Origin: JAJNBK01 sp035642715 | GTDB lineage: Archaea > Thermoproteota > Nitrososphaeria > Nitrososphaerales > Nitrososphaeraceae | NCBI GenBank assembly: GCA_035642715.1 | Contig: DASQRW010000137.1 | Coordinates: forward strand, 1 to 31,087 | Length of the DNA: 31,087 bases | Direction of reading: 5' to 3' | Shown here: one piece after another, positions 1 to 6,858 of the stretch | How positions within the stretch are numbered: the first letter of the stretch is position 1 | Layout: each line of letters begins with the position of its first letter | Program-made: the position numbers and the translations under genes | Notes under the pieces: generated by a model | Told to the model about the DNA's origin: nothing | The model's database searches: none | What the model saw: only the letters and a program-made list of their open reading frames with translations

Positions 1-126
1 AGACAGGTACTTGCAGAGTTTTGTAGAATATCCAGTCTAACAGTATATATTGATAAAGATACATCTAACTACAGGCTGGACGAATTATTTCCTCATCCTT
101 TCAAAAAAGTGGTATCCAGGTCTTGA
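1..126 (+). CDS. C-terminal tail of an unrecognised protein (partial, runs off left edge)
   Basis: Reading frame 1 is open from the first base and ends at TGA 124-126. It gives 41 residues with normal-looking composition, ending in FPHPFKKVVSRS. The start lies outside the window and no motif survives, so no function is assigned. The next plausible gene begins 32 bases downstream on the same strand, so the two could be co-transcribed. Confidence 0.55.
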   Translation, partial: RQVLAEFCRISSLTVYIDKDTSNYRLDELFPHPFKKVVSRS

Positions 127-158
127 GACTATTTGGTTGCAGCAGTTACTGTTGACAT

Positions 159-563
159 TTGGATGAAATGACTAATCAATACAATCGATACATCCCAATT
201 GTACCTCTATTACTGAATACTAAAGATATTTTGAAAAATAATAAATGTGATAAATTCAGATTAACAATCTATTCTGACTTTATAGGATATCATAAAAGTG
301 GTGGATATGCAAATTGTCCTGTTTGTAAAAATGCAATCACAAATTTGCAATACTGGTTGTACATAAGTCCACATCCAGGACATGAAAATGATAGCCCCAT
401 CCAACAAGAGAGACAACCTTTAGTTCAAGACAAGGTACAGGAACGCAACGCTCGACTCAACGATGGTAATAATTTTCTATCTGTACTATACCCTAAAAAT
501 GAAATGATGACCAATATAATATTATATATACATATACATATACATATATATATATCAAATTAA
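159..563 (+). CDS. Hypothetical protein with a single CPVC pair
   Basis: A 134-residue frame opens with TTG at 159; an ATG at 168 is an equally good start and gives 131 residues. The middle (residues about 30-75) looks genuinely coding and has one CPVC knuckle near residue 55, which could be half of a metal site, but no second cysteine pair follows. The last dozen codons (IHIHIHIYISN) are simply a translated ATACAT/AT microsatellite at about 523-556, so the natural C-terminus may have been replaced by repeat expansion. I do not recognise a family. Cytoplasmic, with no signal peptide or membrane helix. Confidence 0.45.
   Translation: MDEMTNQYNRYIPIVPLLLNTKDILKNNKCDKFRLTIYSDFIGYHKSGGYANCPVCKNAITNLQYWLYISPHPGHENDSPIQQERQPLVQDKVQERNARLNDGNNFLSVLYPKNEMMTNIILYIHIHIHIYISN
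523..556. repeat. ATACAT/AT microsatellite
   Basis: Short tandem ATACAT units grade into a pure AT run. The repeat overlaps the 3' end of the hypothetical gene at 159-563 and supplies its last codons. Confidence 0.8.
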
Positions 564-1060
564 GAAGATGATCTACACTTACATTAGTAATCGCTATTTT
601 CAGTTATCTTTTTCAGGAAAGATTTATCAAAGCTTTATCGAGAGCTATTTGGAATAAGTCTAGTGTTAACTCTAGTAATCGTCATTTTACATAACATCGG
701 TAAGATCCTTGGAGACAATAGATGACAGTAAAGGAAATGTTAAAGGAGGATATGATTATACTCTTCTACTTATAAGCGCTAATTACAAACTTTAGATTGT
801 AGATGACCCATTGACCGTCCTATATGACCTGAAGCTTGTCGTCCAGATTTGCTTACAACATTTTTTCCAGCTGAAAGAATACATTAGGCATACCAATAGA
901 CTATCCAATGAACTATAGTTGCATGACTTTGGAGACATCAATTTCATTGTATACTAATTCCTATAATTTGTAGTTGACTTGTTCTAGGAATAGATCAAAT
1001 AGGAATTTTGTATATTTTGTAAACTTGCTAATTTATATAATTCAATTATGCTGCAACTAT
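564..1060. other. Intergenic, with short coding-like remnants
   Basis: No complete gene seen. Two open stretches on the plus strand look protein-like but lack a start. One (about 592-723) encodes a basic segment followed by a hydrophobic helix (ISLVLTLVIVILHNIGKIL). The other (about 711-795) ends in YTLLLISANYKL. They are in different frames and may be pieces of one decayed membrane protein. The rest is the leader of the dehydrogenase at 1061. Confidence 0.4.
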
Positions 1061-1921
1061 ATGGCCAAAGAAAAAGTAGCAATTATTACAGGCAGCTCTA
1101 CTGGTATAGGATTTGAAACTTCCCTTATATTGGCGAGAAATGGATTTCATACTTATGCAACAATGCGTAAGTTAGAAGTTGGATCAAAGCAGATAACAGA
1201 TATATCCAAAAATGAGAATCTACCATTGCAAGCTGTTCAACTAGATGTTGATAACGATAAGTCGGTCATAGATGCAATTAATAATATAGTGATGGAAAAG
1301 GATAGGATCGATGTTGTAGTAAATAATGCAGGGTATGCATTAATTGGAGCCTTTGAAGAGAATTCAATGGAAGAAATAAAGGCCCAATTTGAAACAAACT
1401 TTTTTGGCGCAGTAAGAATAATGCAGGTAGTAATACCTATTATGAGAAAACAGAGAAGCGGCAGAATAGTAAATATAACGTCTATGGGAGGCAGAGTTGC
1501 AATCCCTCTTGACTCAATTTACCATGCAACTAAATTTGCTCTAGAGGGTCTATCTGAATCTATACAATATGAACTTGAACCATTTGGAATAAAGGTTATA
1601 CTTATAGAACCTGGAGCTATCGGTTCAAACTTTTGGAAGAATTTGAAGATGGCTGCAAAGGCATCAGGCCTTGATAATAATAATAACTCGCCATATAGAC
1701 AGTTGGCGGATAATATATTAGGGACATTCAAACAAATTGAACAAAATACAATACATCCATCTGAAGTTGCAAAGGTGATTTTACAAGCAGTTCTATCTGA
1801 TAATCCTGATTTCAGATATGTAATAGGAAAAGATGCTGCCATGATGTTAGAAGCAAGGAGAAATATGCCTGATAGAGAATTTGAAAACTTGATGAAGAAA
1901 CAGTTCAATCTACAATATTGA
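1061..1921 (+). CDS. Short-chain dehydrogenase/reductase (classical SDR)
   Basis: A 286-residue NAD(P)-dependent oxidoreductase of the classical SDR family, expected in the cytoplasm. Visible are the Rossmann nucleotide loop TGSSTGIG (residues 10-17), NNAG (88-91), the structural Asn in ETNFFG (113), and the catalytic Ser141, Tyr154 and Lys158 in the order S-x12-YHATK. All active-site residues are present, so the enzyme should be functional. The frame is open upstream to a TTG at 974, but those 29 extra residues are hydrophobic and lie before the usual start of the Rossmann strand, so ATG 1061 (MAKEKVAIITG) is preferred. The length suits SDRs that act on hydroxy/keto groups of lipids, steroids or sugars; the substrate cannot be told from sequence. 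It stands alone. Confidence 0.93.
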   Translation: MAKEKVAIITGSSTGIGFETSLILARNGFHTYATMRKLEVGSKQITDISKNENLPLQAVQLDVDNDKSVIDAINNIVMEKDRIDVVVNNAGYALIGAFEENSMEEIKAQFETNFFGAVRIMQVVIPIMRKQRSGRIVNITSMGGRVAIPLDSIYHATKFALEGLSESIQYELEPFGIKVILIEPGAIGSNFWKNLKMAAKASGLDNNNNSPYRQLADNILGTFKQIEQNTIHPSEVAKVILQAVLSDNPDFRYVIGKDAAMMLEARRNMPDREFENLMKKQFNLQY

Positions 1922-2124
1922 CAATATTGATATTTCATGGTATGGAATTAGCGATAAAATTAATTTTTCTACATCATAAGGACACAATCATAAAAAAAGA
2001 CATTAACAAAACATCGAGCAACAAAAAAGAGGAAACTAAACAAGGAGAAATATCATACTATAGGCAACACAATACTTGATTCTTTGGCCAAAGAGGAGAA
2101 GAGTTATTGTATGTTATAGACACT

Positions 2125-2373
2125 TTAAAGGATGGCTTTGAAAACAGCTTTAAAGGTTCCATTAAAATAGTTTTCTTGAATCTGTAAAGCTTTACTAGAA
2201 TGAAGAAAAATAACATAAAAAATATGAAGGACAAACAATAACAGGAAAAAAGTATTTGTATGGTATACACAGAAGCTGTAGGGATTGCTATCTTCTTGAA
2301 CACTCAATTTGTTTATCAATTCATATGAATGCTCCTGATCATTGGCATATTTTTCTAGTTGATTATTATACAT
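2125..2373 (-). CDS. Possible small membrane protein (doubtful)
   Basis: An 82-residue frame with ATG at 2373. The first 35 residues are hydrophilic and charged (YNNQLEKYANDQEHSYELIN), followed by one very hydrophobic segment around residues 43-58 and a polar tail. There is no clear Shine-Dalgarno motif and no recognised family. A second hydrophobic frame overlaps it, so this may be chance openness in AT-rich DNA. Confidence 0.25.
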   Translation of the reverse strand: MYNNQLEKYANDQEHSYELINKLSVQEDSNPYSFCVYHTNTFFLLLFVLHIFYVIFLHSSKALQIQENYFNGTFKAVFKAIL

Positions 2374-2675
2374 GCGACTCTACTTTTTCACCATATGCAC
2401 CAGGGTCACTCACATTCTTTCCTCTCTTGCGATAATACATGTCATATTTGATAAAATTGGAGCAAATTCATTCCAAACAAGGCGCAAAAACAGAGTGTAC
2501 CTGTAGCAAAATCTTCGATATGAAGCATAAAGAGATGTAATAAAAGAGTAAGAAGAAGAAGGATAAAAAGCTAAATCCATAATAAGGGAAGATAAAGACA
2601 AGGCTAAGGTCAATACTGGCTTACATATTCTGGAAACAAGGAACTATAGAATCAAAAAATACTGAGAAATTAAAG

Positions 2676-2736
2676 GAAGAATAATAATAACAAGCAAAAG
2701 CGCTTTTGCTTGTCGGTTTTATTTCTATTATTCTTC
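2676..2736. repeat. Nested inverted repeat with a perfect 24-base palindrome
   Basis: The core 2690-2713 is a perfect palindrome: ACAAGCAAAAGC followed directly by its reverse complement. Outside it, GAAGAATAATA (2676-2686) is matched exactly by TATTATTCTTC (2726-2736). The pair could fold as a long stem with an inner cruciform, act as a bidirectional transcript end between the flanking converging genes, or be a relic of a small mobile repeat. Confidence 0.8.
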
Positions 2737-2791
2737 TTCTTCTTCTCTACTGATATGAATTTTTTATCATTCGAATCATTTCATATGATTA

Positions 2792-2974
2792 CTATAATTC
2801 AGTAGCATTCGCTTTGCCTAATCGAGTGCTCATCTGCAGATGCTTTTTCTCCTCTTGTAGAATTGATTTTACTTTAGTTGCAAATTGCCTGTTCTTAACA
2901 CCTTTTGTCATTGCACTCAAGAGATCGTAGTGTGTAATCTCTCTGACTTCCGTGAGCCTCAAGAAGTCTAACAC
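2792..2974 (-). pseudogene. Ferritin-like domain C-terminal stub
   Basis: A 60-residue frame with a GTG start at 2974; the only earlier in-frame residues (DHDSSE) follow a stop, so no more N-terminus exists. EVREITHYDLL followed about 25 residues later by EEKKHL resembles the last two helices of ferritin-like/YciE-type proteins, in which E-x-x-H pairs bind iron. Those proteins are normally about 150-170 residues with four helices, so this is less than half a domain and probably a remnant. The family call is from pattern recognition only. The short gene at 3015-3158 lies 40 bases upstream on the same strand. Confidence 0.45.
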
Positions 2975-3014
2975 TTCTGAGGAATCATGATCTTAGATAA
3001 GTTTCCGTCACCTG

Positions 3015-3158
3015 TCAATCTTTTTGTTCAGTTTCTTTTGCCGATTCCTGGATAGTTTTGGAATCCAAACCTTCTGACTGAGATAAGCTTTGAACTAATT
3101 CTTGAAGCTGTCTCTGATGATTGTTAGCTTCTCGTTTTATTCCTTCTAATTTACTCAT
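3015..3158 (-). CDS. 47-residue glutamine/glutamate-rich small protein
   Basis: ATG at 3158 is preceded by an excellent Shine-Dalgarno site (AAGGAGG, five bases before the start), stronger than most in the window, which argues that the frame is translated. The product (MSKLEGIKREANNHQRQLQE...) is highly charged, Gln-rich and almost certainly one amphipathic helix, perhaps a coiled coil. It has no cysteine, signal peptide or known domain. It lies just upstream of the ferritin-like stub on the same strand. Function unknown. Confidence 0.6.
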   Translation of the reverse strand: MSKLEGIKREANNHQRQLQELVQSLSQSEGLDSKTIQESAKETEQKD

Positions 3159-3468
3159 TATTCCTCCTTGTTACAATGAACCTTTGAACTAAGCTCTTTA
3201 ACTGCTTTTTGAATGGACATTTCTAACCCAGTGCCTCACCTAACTTTTGTTGATTATATCTATGCATTTCACACTAGACGATATTGTAAGTCACTTCTAT
3301 TGGCTGCAAATTGGTATTTTATGATAGATATTGGTAATAGCAAGGGCAACTGAGCTGAATTCACATAGGATAATATGCTTATCATTCTTGAATATTAATA
3401 ATAGATTACTTTGTCTTGCAAAGCAAACGACAATCTAATTAAGATCCTAAACAAACAAATGTTCATTT
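3159..3468. other. Divergent spacer
   Basis: About 310 bases between the minus-strand 47-residue gene and the plus-strand zinc-finger gene. It should contain both promoters. No RNA gene or clear operator was recognised. Confidence 0.4.
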
Positions 3469-3615
3469 ATGTCTAGCAGGAATGATAATCCTCGATCATT
3501 AGTTGAATGTCCTTATTGTCAATCTAAGTTCAAAGATAAGGCTGATCTATCAAAGCATATAGACAGAATACATACTGAATCAGGTCTGTTAGAAGGAGAT
3601 AGAAGAAGGTGGTAG
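3469..3615 (+). CDS. Single C2H2 zinc-finger mini-protein
   Basis: A 48-residue protein starting at ATG 3469. Residues 14-35 form a textbook C2H2 finger, C-x2-C-x12-H-x4-H (Cys14, Cys17, His30, His35), with the usual hydrophobic core (Phe21, Leu27). The tail is basic and ends DRRRW. Single-finger proteins of this size occur in archaea and are usually taken as DNA- or protein-binding regulators; the target is unknown. Complete and likely functional. An ATG ten bases upstream is in another frame and closes at once. Confidence 0.75.
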   Translation: MSSRNDNPRSLVECPYCQSKFKDKADLSKHIDRIHTESGLLEGDRRRW

Positions 3616-3723
3616 TTGTATTTTTTAGCCGGGAAAGAGCTCTATATATTCACTTAGTTTTGAGATAATGTATTCTGGTGTCCTATTATAACAGATACTC
3701 TATCATTACGTACTACTATTGCT

Positions 3724-3840
3724 ATGTTTATTGTAAAGCAAAGGGGACTAAAAGCAGGTGATAAATTTGATCGGTCATTAGAACCAGGAAAGAATGAAAT
3801 CTCTATAACGGATAGAAAAATAGAAAGAAGAAGAAATTAG
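3724..3840 (+). CDS. Possible 38-residue basic small protein
   Basis: ATG at 3724 to TAG at 3838-3840. The product starts MFIVKQRGLKAGDKFDRSLE and ends in a basic run (DRKIERRRN). Composition is coding-like but there is no convincing ribosome-binding site or known motif. It lies between the zinc-finger and zinc-ribbon genes on the same strand. Confidence 0.3.
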   Translation: MFIVKQRGLKAGDKFDRSLEPGKNEISITDRKIERRRN

Positions 3841-3916
3841 AATGAAACCTCTTAGATGGTTGTAATGTCAAATGATGTTGTACCATTAAAATTATAGCTA
3901 TTCACAGATAGGATAT

Positions 3917-4234
3917 GTGAGTGAAGATTTAGAGGAAAAGAAGCTGTTAGGCTCAGGTGGCTATGCTTTTGCCAAGCTAACAGAGCAAGAAGAAATCAAA
4001 GCAAGTCTTGGAGTCCCTCAAATATTCCTAGGAAATGTAGGAAGATTAAATGAAGATAGGTTTTCAAAGTATTATTGTAAAAGATGTGGAAAGGAATATC
4101 ATGGTGCTCCAGTAATAAGTTACGAAAATCTAAATGAAGAACTAGGCGAAGATGTTATTCTTATTGAAAAAGGAGAATATAGATGCAGGACATGTAATAA
4201 CCTAATAGCGCTTTACCGTAAATTCAATAAATAG
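3917..4234 (+). CDS. Zinc-ribbon protein
   Basis: 105 residues. The C-terminal half carries two cysteine knuckles, CKRC (Cys54, Cys57) and CRTC (Cys90, Cys93), about 32 residues apart: the layout of a zinc ribbon. The N-terminal 50 residues include a glycine-rich stretch (LLGSGGYAFAKL). The start is GTG 3917; the frame is open a few codons further back to a TAA but holds no other start codon, and the overlapping ATG at 3915 is out of frame. Conserved-looking archaeal protein; a role in nucleic-acid or ribosome-associated binding is possible but not shown. Its last 11 bases overlap the convergent gene 4224-4496. Confidence 0.75.
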   Translation: MSEDLEEKKLLGSGGYAFAKLTEQEEIKASLGVPQIFLGNVGRLNEDRFSKYYCKRCGKEYHGAPVISYENLNEELGEDVILIEKGEYRCRTCNNLIALYRKFNK

Positions 4235-4496
4235 CAAATAATAAGTTGGTTTCTTTCTCATAATCATCCATGGTCCTGAAGAGAGTATCGCTAAACAATG
4301 TTGTATGAATTTTTGTATCATTTTCATCTCTATTCTCAAAATATGCTTTTATCAATAATGGCTTGACTATACCTAAACTAATATAATTATCATTGAGATA
4401 TTTTATACACAGACTTGAGTGCTTATTAATAAATTCATATCTTTGCTTTCTTTCCAATTTATCAATGGTTTCTATCTTTCTATGAGATAATTCCAT
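4224..4496 (-). CDS. Hypothetical protein, convergent with the zinc-ribbon gene
   Basis: A 90-residue frame from ATG 4496 (MELSHRKIETIDKLERKQRY). Charged, mostly helical-looking, without signal peptide, membrane helix or cysteine motif (one Cys only). Its 3' end overlaps the 3' end of the zinc-ribbon gene by 11 bases, an unusual tail-to-tail overlap. It could be the last gene of a minus-strand run that starts with the phosphoesterase at 5346. Family not recognised. Confidence 0.5.
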   Translation of the reverse strand: MELSHRKIETIDKLERKQRYEFINKHSSLCIKYLNDNYISLGIVKPLLIKAYFENRDENDTKIHTTLFSDTLFRTMDDYEKETNLLFAIY

Positions 4497-4519
4497 TTAT
4501 TTTTTGAGCTCTGGATTTT

Positions 4520-4702
4520 TCACATCTCTTTTCTTGTATGTCTTGTGTACTTTTGCACAGGTACAGTTACAACAGACTGTTGAGACATATTGGCAGATAT
4601 TGGAATGAGATAAATTCTGCCAAAACAATGTTTTAAAGACCAGCCTGCTATACGGGCATATTTTTCTTCGATCGTTAATTTCATTTGGACGAGCTCTTCC
4701 AA
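4520..4702 (-). CDS. Possible small protein
   Basis: A 60-residue frame from ATG 4702, or 54 residues from ATG 4684 (MKLTIEEKYARIAGWSLKHC). The first half looks coding; the second half (SQQSVVTVPVQKYTRHTRK) is less convincing. A second frame (4497-4730) overlaps it, so only one, or neither, is real. No motif. Confidence 0.3.
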   Translation of the reverse strand: MEELVQMKLTIEEKYARIAGWSLKHCFGRIYLIPISANMSQQSVVTVPVQKYTRHTRKEM

Positions 4703-4775
4703 GAATCACAAGGTCATAAAATGAGAGCACGGTCTTACAATATGAAGCATATCTGTATCCAACTTAAGTCCTCAA

Positions 4776-4853
4776 TCATTTCAATAGGAATTCTGGCCCT
4801 ATAACTATCTCTGCCTTTTCCAACTTTTTAATTCTATTGTCAATAAAATCCAT
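4776..4853 (-). CDS. 25-residue ORF directly downstream of the phosphoesterase
   Basis: The ATG (4853) comes one base after the TAA of the phosphoesterase gene (TAA-G-ATG), so ribosomes could re-initiate. The product, MDFIDNRIKKLEKAEIVIG plus six residues, is short and charged. It could be a coupled micro-protein or the start of a decayed gene. Confidence 0.3.
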   Translation of the reverse strand: MDFIDNRIKKLEKAEIVIGPEFLLK

Positions 4854-4854
4854 C

Positions 4855-5346
4855 TTATAAGTGCAGGAACTCAGGTTCTCTGGTTTGTGTATCAAATATT
4901 GCGGCGCTTGCACTATATCCAAAAAACCAACCGTTTGCCGTCCCAGGATTAATAACTAATGTTTTTCCAACTTTCTTGTTTTGTATTTTATGTGTATGAC
5001 CACAAACAACCACATCATATTTGCCAGATTGAATTAGTGAGTCCTTTCTTCTTGAGTTGGTTCCGTGATATACTGCAAATATCAAATCATCTTGCTCTAT
5101 CTCACAAAATTCACCTTTAAGTTGACCTCCTATCTTATCAAAAGCATTAGTTAATCCATCAATCTCTAAATCATTATTTCCTAATACTCCGATTAGCTTC
5201 ACTCCAGCGAAGACCTCTACTGCTTCAGGACTCACTATATCGCCTGCATGAATTACAAAGCTCACATGTTTGTCGTTGAATAATAAAATGGCGTTTTGGA
5301 TATTCTGAATATTGTCATGAGTGTCTGATATCAATCCAATTTTCAT
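4855..5346 (-). CDS. YfcE/MJ0936-type metallophosphoesterase
   Basis: A 163-residue calcineurin-like phosphoesterase, full length for the YfcE/MJ0936 group. All two-metal ligands are visible: D8-x-H10 (SDTHDN), D36 (HAGDIV), N58 (GNND, 56-59), H94 (VYHGT) and H117/H119 (GHTH). Members hydrolyse phosphodiesters in vitro with Mn or Ni; the physiological substrate is generally unknown. NPGTANGW near residue 133 matches the family's C-terminal signature. Start ATG 5346 (MKIGLISDTH) places the first metal motif correctly. It is the first gene of a possible minus-strand run down to 4224. Confidence 0.93.
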   Translation of the reverse strand: MKIGLISDTHDNIQNIQNAILLFNDKHVSFVIHAGDIVSPEAVEVFAGVKLIGVLGNNDLEIDGLTNAFDKIGGQLKGEFCEIEQDDLIFAVYHGTNSRRKDSLIQSGKYDVVVCGHTHKIQNKKVGKTLVINPGTANGWFFGYSASAAIFDTQTREPEFLHL

Positions 5347-5637
5347 TTCAAATATCTACATCTACTTAAATCCCCATTTGTGGCTTGTGGTTTTAGATGC
5401 CATCTGACTCTAGTATGGTAGGCAAAGTTTTTTTCAGTTTTAAAATTCTAATTGGGATTTCCTTATGAGATAAAAGGAGAATCTTATTATGTAAGAAAGC
5501 AGCGAAAAGAAAAGCCCAAAGAAAAACCTTAAATTAAGCATGTCATATCACATTTAAAACCTTGATTTATAAGAATTAAAAAAGACCAATTAGTGCAAAT
5601 ATTATTGGATACATAATGAAATAATTTTTCATTTGTT
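5347..5637. other. Spacer upstream of the phosphoesterase
   Basis: AT-rich. It holds the promoter side of the minus-strand phosphoesterase. No gene or RNA recognised. Confidence 0.4.
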
Positions 5638-5829
5638 TTGGCATATATCTTAGTTCATAGGAAGATAATATATTCTAGAAAAAGCTTCCAGGTGGCAAAA
5701 TCAATTCAATTCTATTTTAAATTCCATCTAGCCTATAATATGTCATTAAAAAAGAAGATAAATATAGAAATTAACAGAGCCATTATATATGAGGGAACTA
5801 ATCCCACCGAACCAATTAAGATTTTGTAG
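5638..5829 (+). CDS. Doubtful 63-residue basic ORF
   Basis: The frame begins with TTG and encodes a lysine/tyrosine/isoleucine-rich product (AYILVHRKIIYSRKSFQVAK) of the kind that arises by chance in AT-rich DNA. No ribosome-binding site or motif. It ends just after the repeat ATCCCACCGAACC at 5801-5813. More likely non-coding or a remnant. Confidence 0.15.
   Translation: MAYILVHRKIIYSRKSFQVAKSIQFYFKFHLAYNMSLKKKINIEINRAIIYEGTNPTEPIKIL
5801..5813. repeat. Left copy of a direct repeat spanning the GC-rich insert
   Basis: ATCCCACCGAACC here is repeated perfectly at 8225-8237. With the four bases before it the match is 16 of 17 (ACTAATCCC... versus ACTCATCCC...). A related site, TCCCAC then CCGAACC with six bases between, lies near 6219-6237. 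Such GC-rich words are rare in the surrounding DNA. The function is unknown. Confidence 0.55.
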
Positions 5830-6284
5830 CAAAGAGAGTTACGATAAACTACTCTGGAGGAAGTGATGCGGACTATTCACTTAGATAATCCAATTTTATT
5901 CTATGACATCTACTAAATCATATCAATGGGTCCTTCCACACGTTTTTCACGCAATCAGATGTTATTAGAAATTTCACGCACTTTTTCGCACACTCCGCGG
6001 AAATTCGCACGCATTCCCCCACTTGTTCCGCATCGTATGGAATACTTTCCGCATCCGTATGGAATATGAAAAAGCCTTGGTATCATCCTACTATCATATT
6101 ATGATAGATTAGAAAGATATTATGAATAACAGCCTAAAGCTTTGAATTAGTTTGCCTTATTAAGATATTATTATAATAAGTGTAACAAATGTGAGTTGCA
6201 AAATAGAGTCAATTCTGTCCCACATTCGACCGAACCCGCACTGATATAAGTTTCGCTAGTGCGACAATTTTATATTTTATATGA
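5830..6284. other. Gene-free stretch with CG-rich repeats
   Basis: No gene seen. From about 5936 to 6066 it contains repeated words (TTTCACGCA, CGCAC and near variants several times) and then the tandem pair at 6026-6066, more CG-rich than the surroundings. GCACT and AGTGC near 6238-6262 form a weak inverted repeat. This stretch precedes the insert at 6603. Confidence 0.5.
6026..6066. repeat. Tandem 19/20-base repeat
   Basis: Copy one (6026-6044) and copy two (6047-6066, TTCCGCATCCGTATGGAATA) differ by one inserted C and are two bases apart. Each copy begins TTCC and ends GGAATA, so each is a weak dyad. They could be protein-binding sites or the edge of a repeat element. Confidence 0.7.
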
Positions 6285-6601
6285 CTAATGCTTTTGCAGT
6301 CTATTAATTTTCATTGCATAAAATTCTACAATATCTGCAGCGTTAATAGCCAAACTCCATATTGGTTTCAAAGTCATTACAATAATAGGATTTAAACTCG
6401 CATAGATGATTCTTAAAATGTCGAATATATAATATTGGTTTTCTTCTATAGTATGAATATTTTATTGTAGAAGCTATTTCATTTAGATACTTTTCACTTA
6501 TGTAGCACAACTCGAAGATGTTTTATCGTTGCCATTAGATTGTCAAAATCCTCTTCATTTAGATTTTCTATTCTATCTACTACCTTCCATTCATATTTGA
6601 A
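6285..6601 (-). pseudogene. Remnant of a host-like gene cut by the GC-rich insert
   Basis: Read on the minus strand from 6601, the frame gives a convincing protein segment (YEWKVVDRIENLNEEDFDNL...) that stops at 6494. Coding-like text continues in other frames (KYLNEIASTIKYSYYRR, then NPIIVMTLKPIWSLAINAAD) to a stop at 6285. At least two frameshifts are needed to join them. The 5' end of this remnant abuts the GC-rich sequence at about 6602, so the insert may have interrupted it or been joined during a rearrangement. Family not recognised. Confidence 0.4.
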
Positions 6602-6605
6602 GTAA

Positions 6606-6808
6606 AGGTAAGCCGGTCGCGTGTTGCGCCAGGCGAGAGGCCGATCACTGCGAGCGCCCTCCACGCCGCGTCAATAGACTCGCATAATTTGTATTCCACG
6701 TTTGTGACGGGATCAGTCGCAATCACATCGAAGCCGCGTGCGAGAAATTGCGCTGTCCAGTCGGGGGCCGATGACCGTGATATGGTGTATTGGCTTATTC
6801 AAAGACAT
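6606..6808 (-). pseudogene. 5' fragment of a 3-hydroxyacyl-CoA (carnitine-type) dehydrogenase gene
   Basis: From ATG 6808 the frame reads MSLNKPIHHITVIG, the start of an NAD-binding fold, then changes frame near 6760. It continues as DWTAQFLARGFDVIATDP, then AAWRALAVIGLSPGATRDRL, and ends where the GC-rich DNA ends. This matches the N-terminal Rossmann domain of 3-hydroxyacyl-CoA/L-carnitine dehydrogenases, which are normally about 310-320 residues; only some 70 remain. The glycine-rich NAD loop (G-x-G-x-x-G) is precisely what the deletion/frameshift at about 6755-6768 removed. The frame runs on into host DNA and stops at 6580. Not functional. Confidence 0.75.
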
Positions 6809-6858
6809 ACATCGTTTCTCGTTTTGTGGCGGTCTATTTAATTAATGTTTTTGTTTGT

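Larger units (their letters stand above)
1922..2791. other. Long gene-poor spacer
   Basis: About 870 bases between the plus-strand dehydrogenase and the minus-strand ferritin-like stub. It holds one doubtful small membrane ORF (2125-2373, minus), a weak ORF at 2410-2613 that I do not accept, and a striking nested inverted repeat at 2676-2736. Nothing else was recognised. Confidence 0.5.

Noticed and set aside
1519..1938. 139-codon minus-strand frame
   Set aside because: Antisense shadow of the short-chain dehydrogenase, whose catalytic motifs lie on the plus strand.
2410..2613. 67-codon minus-strand frame
   Set aside because: Low-complexity Ser/Leu/Tyr product, no ribosome-binding site, no motif.
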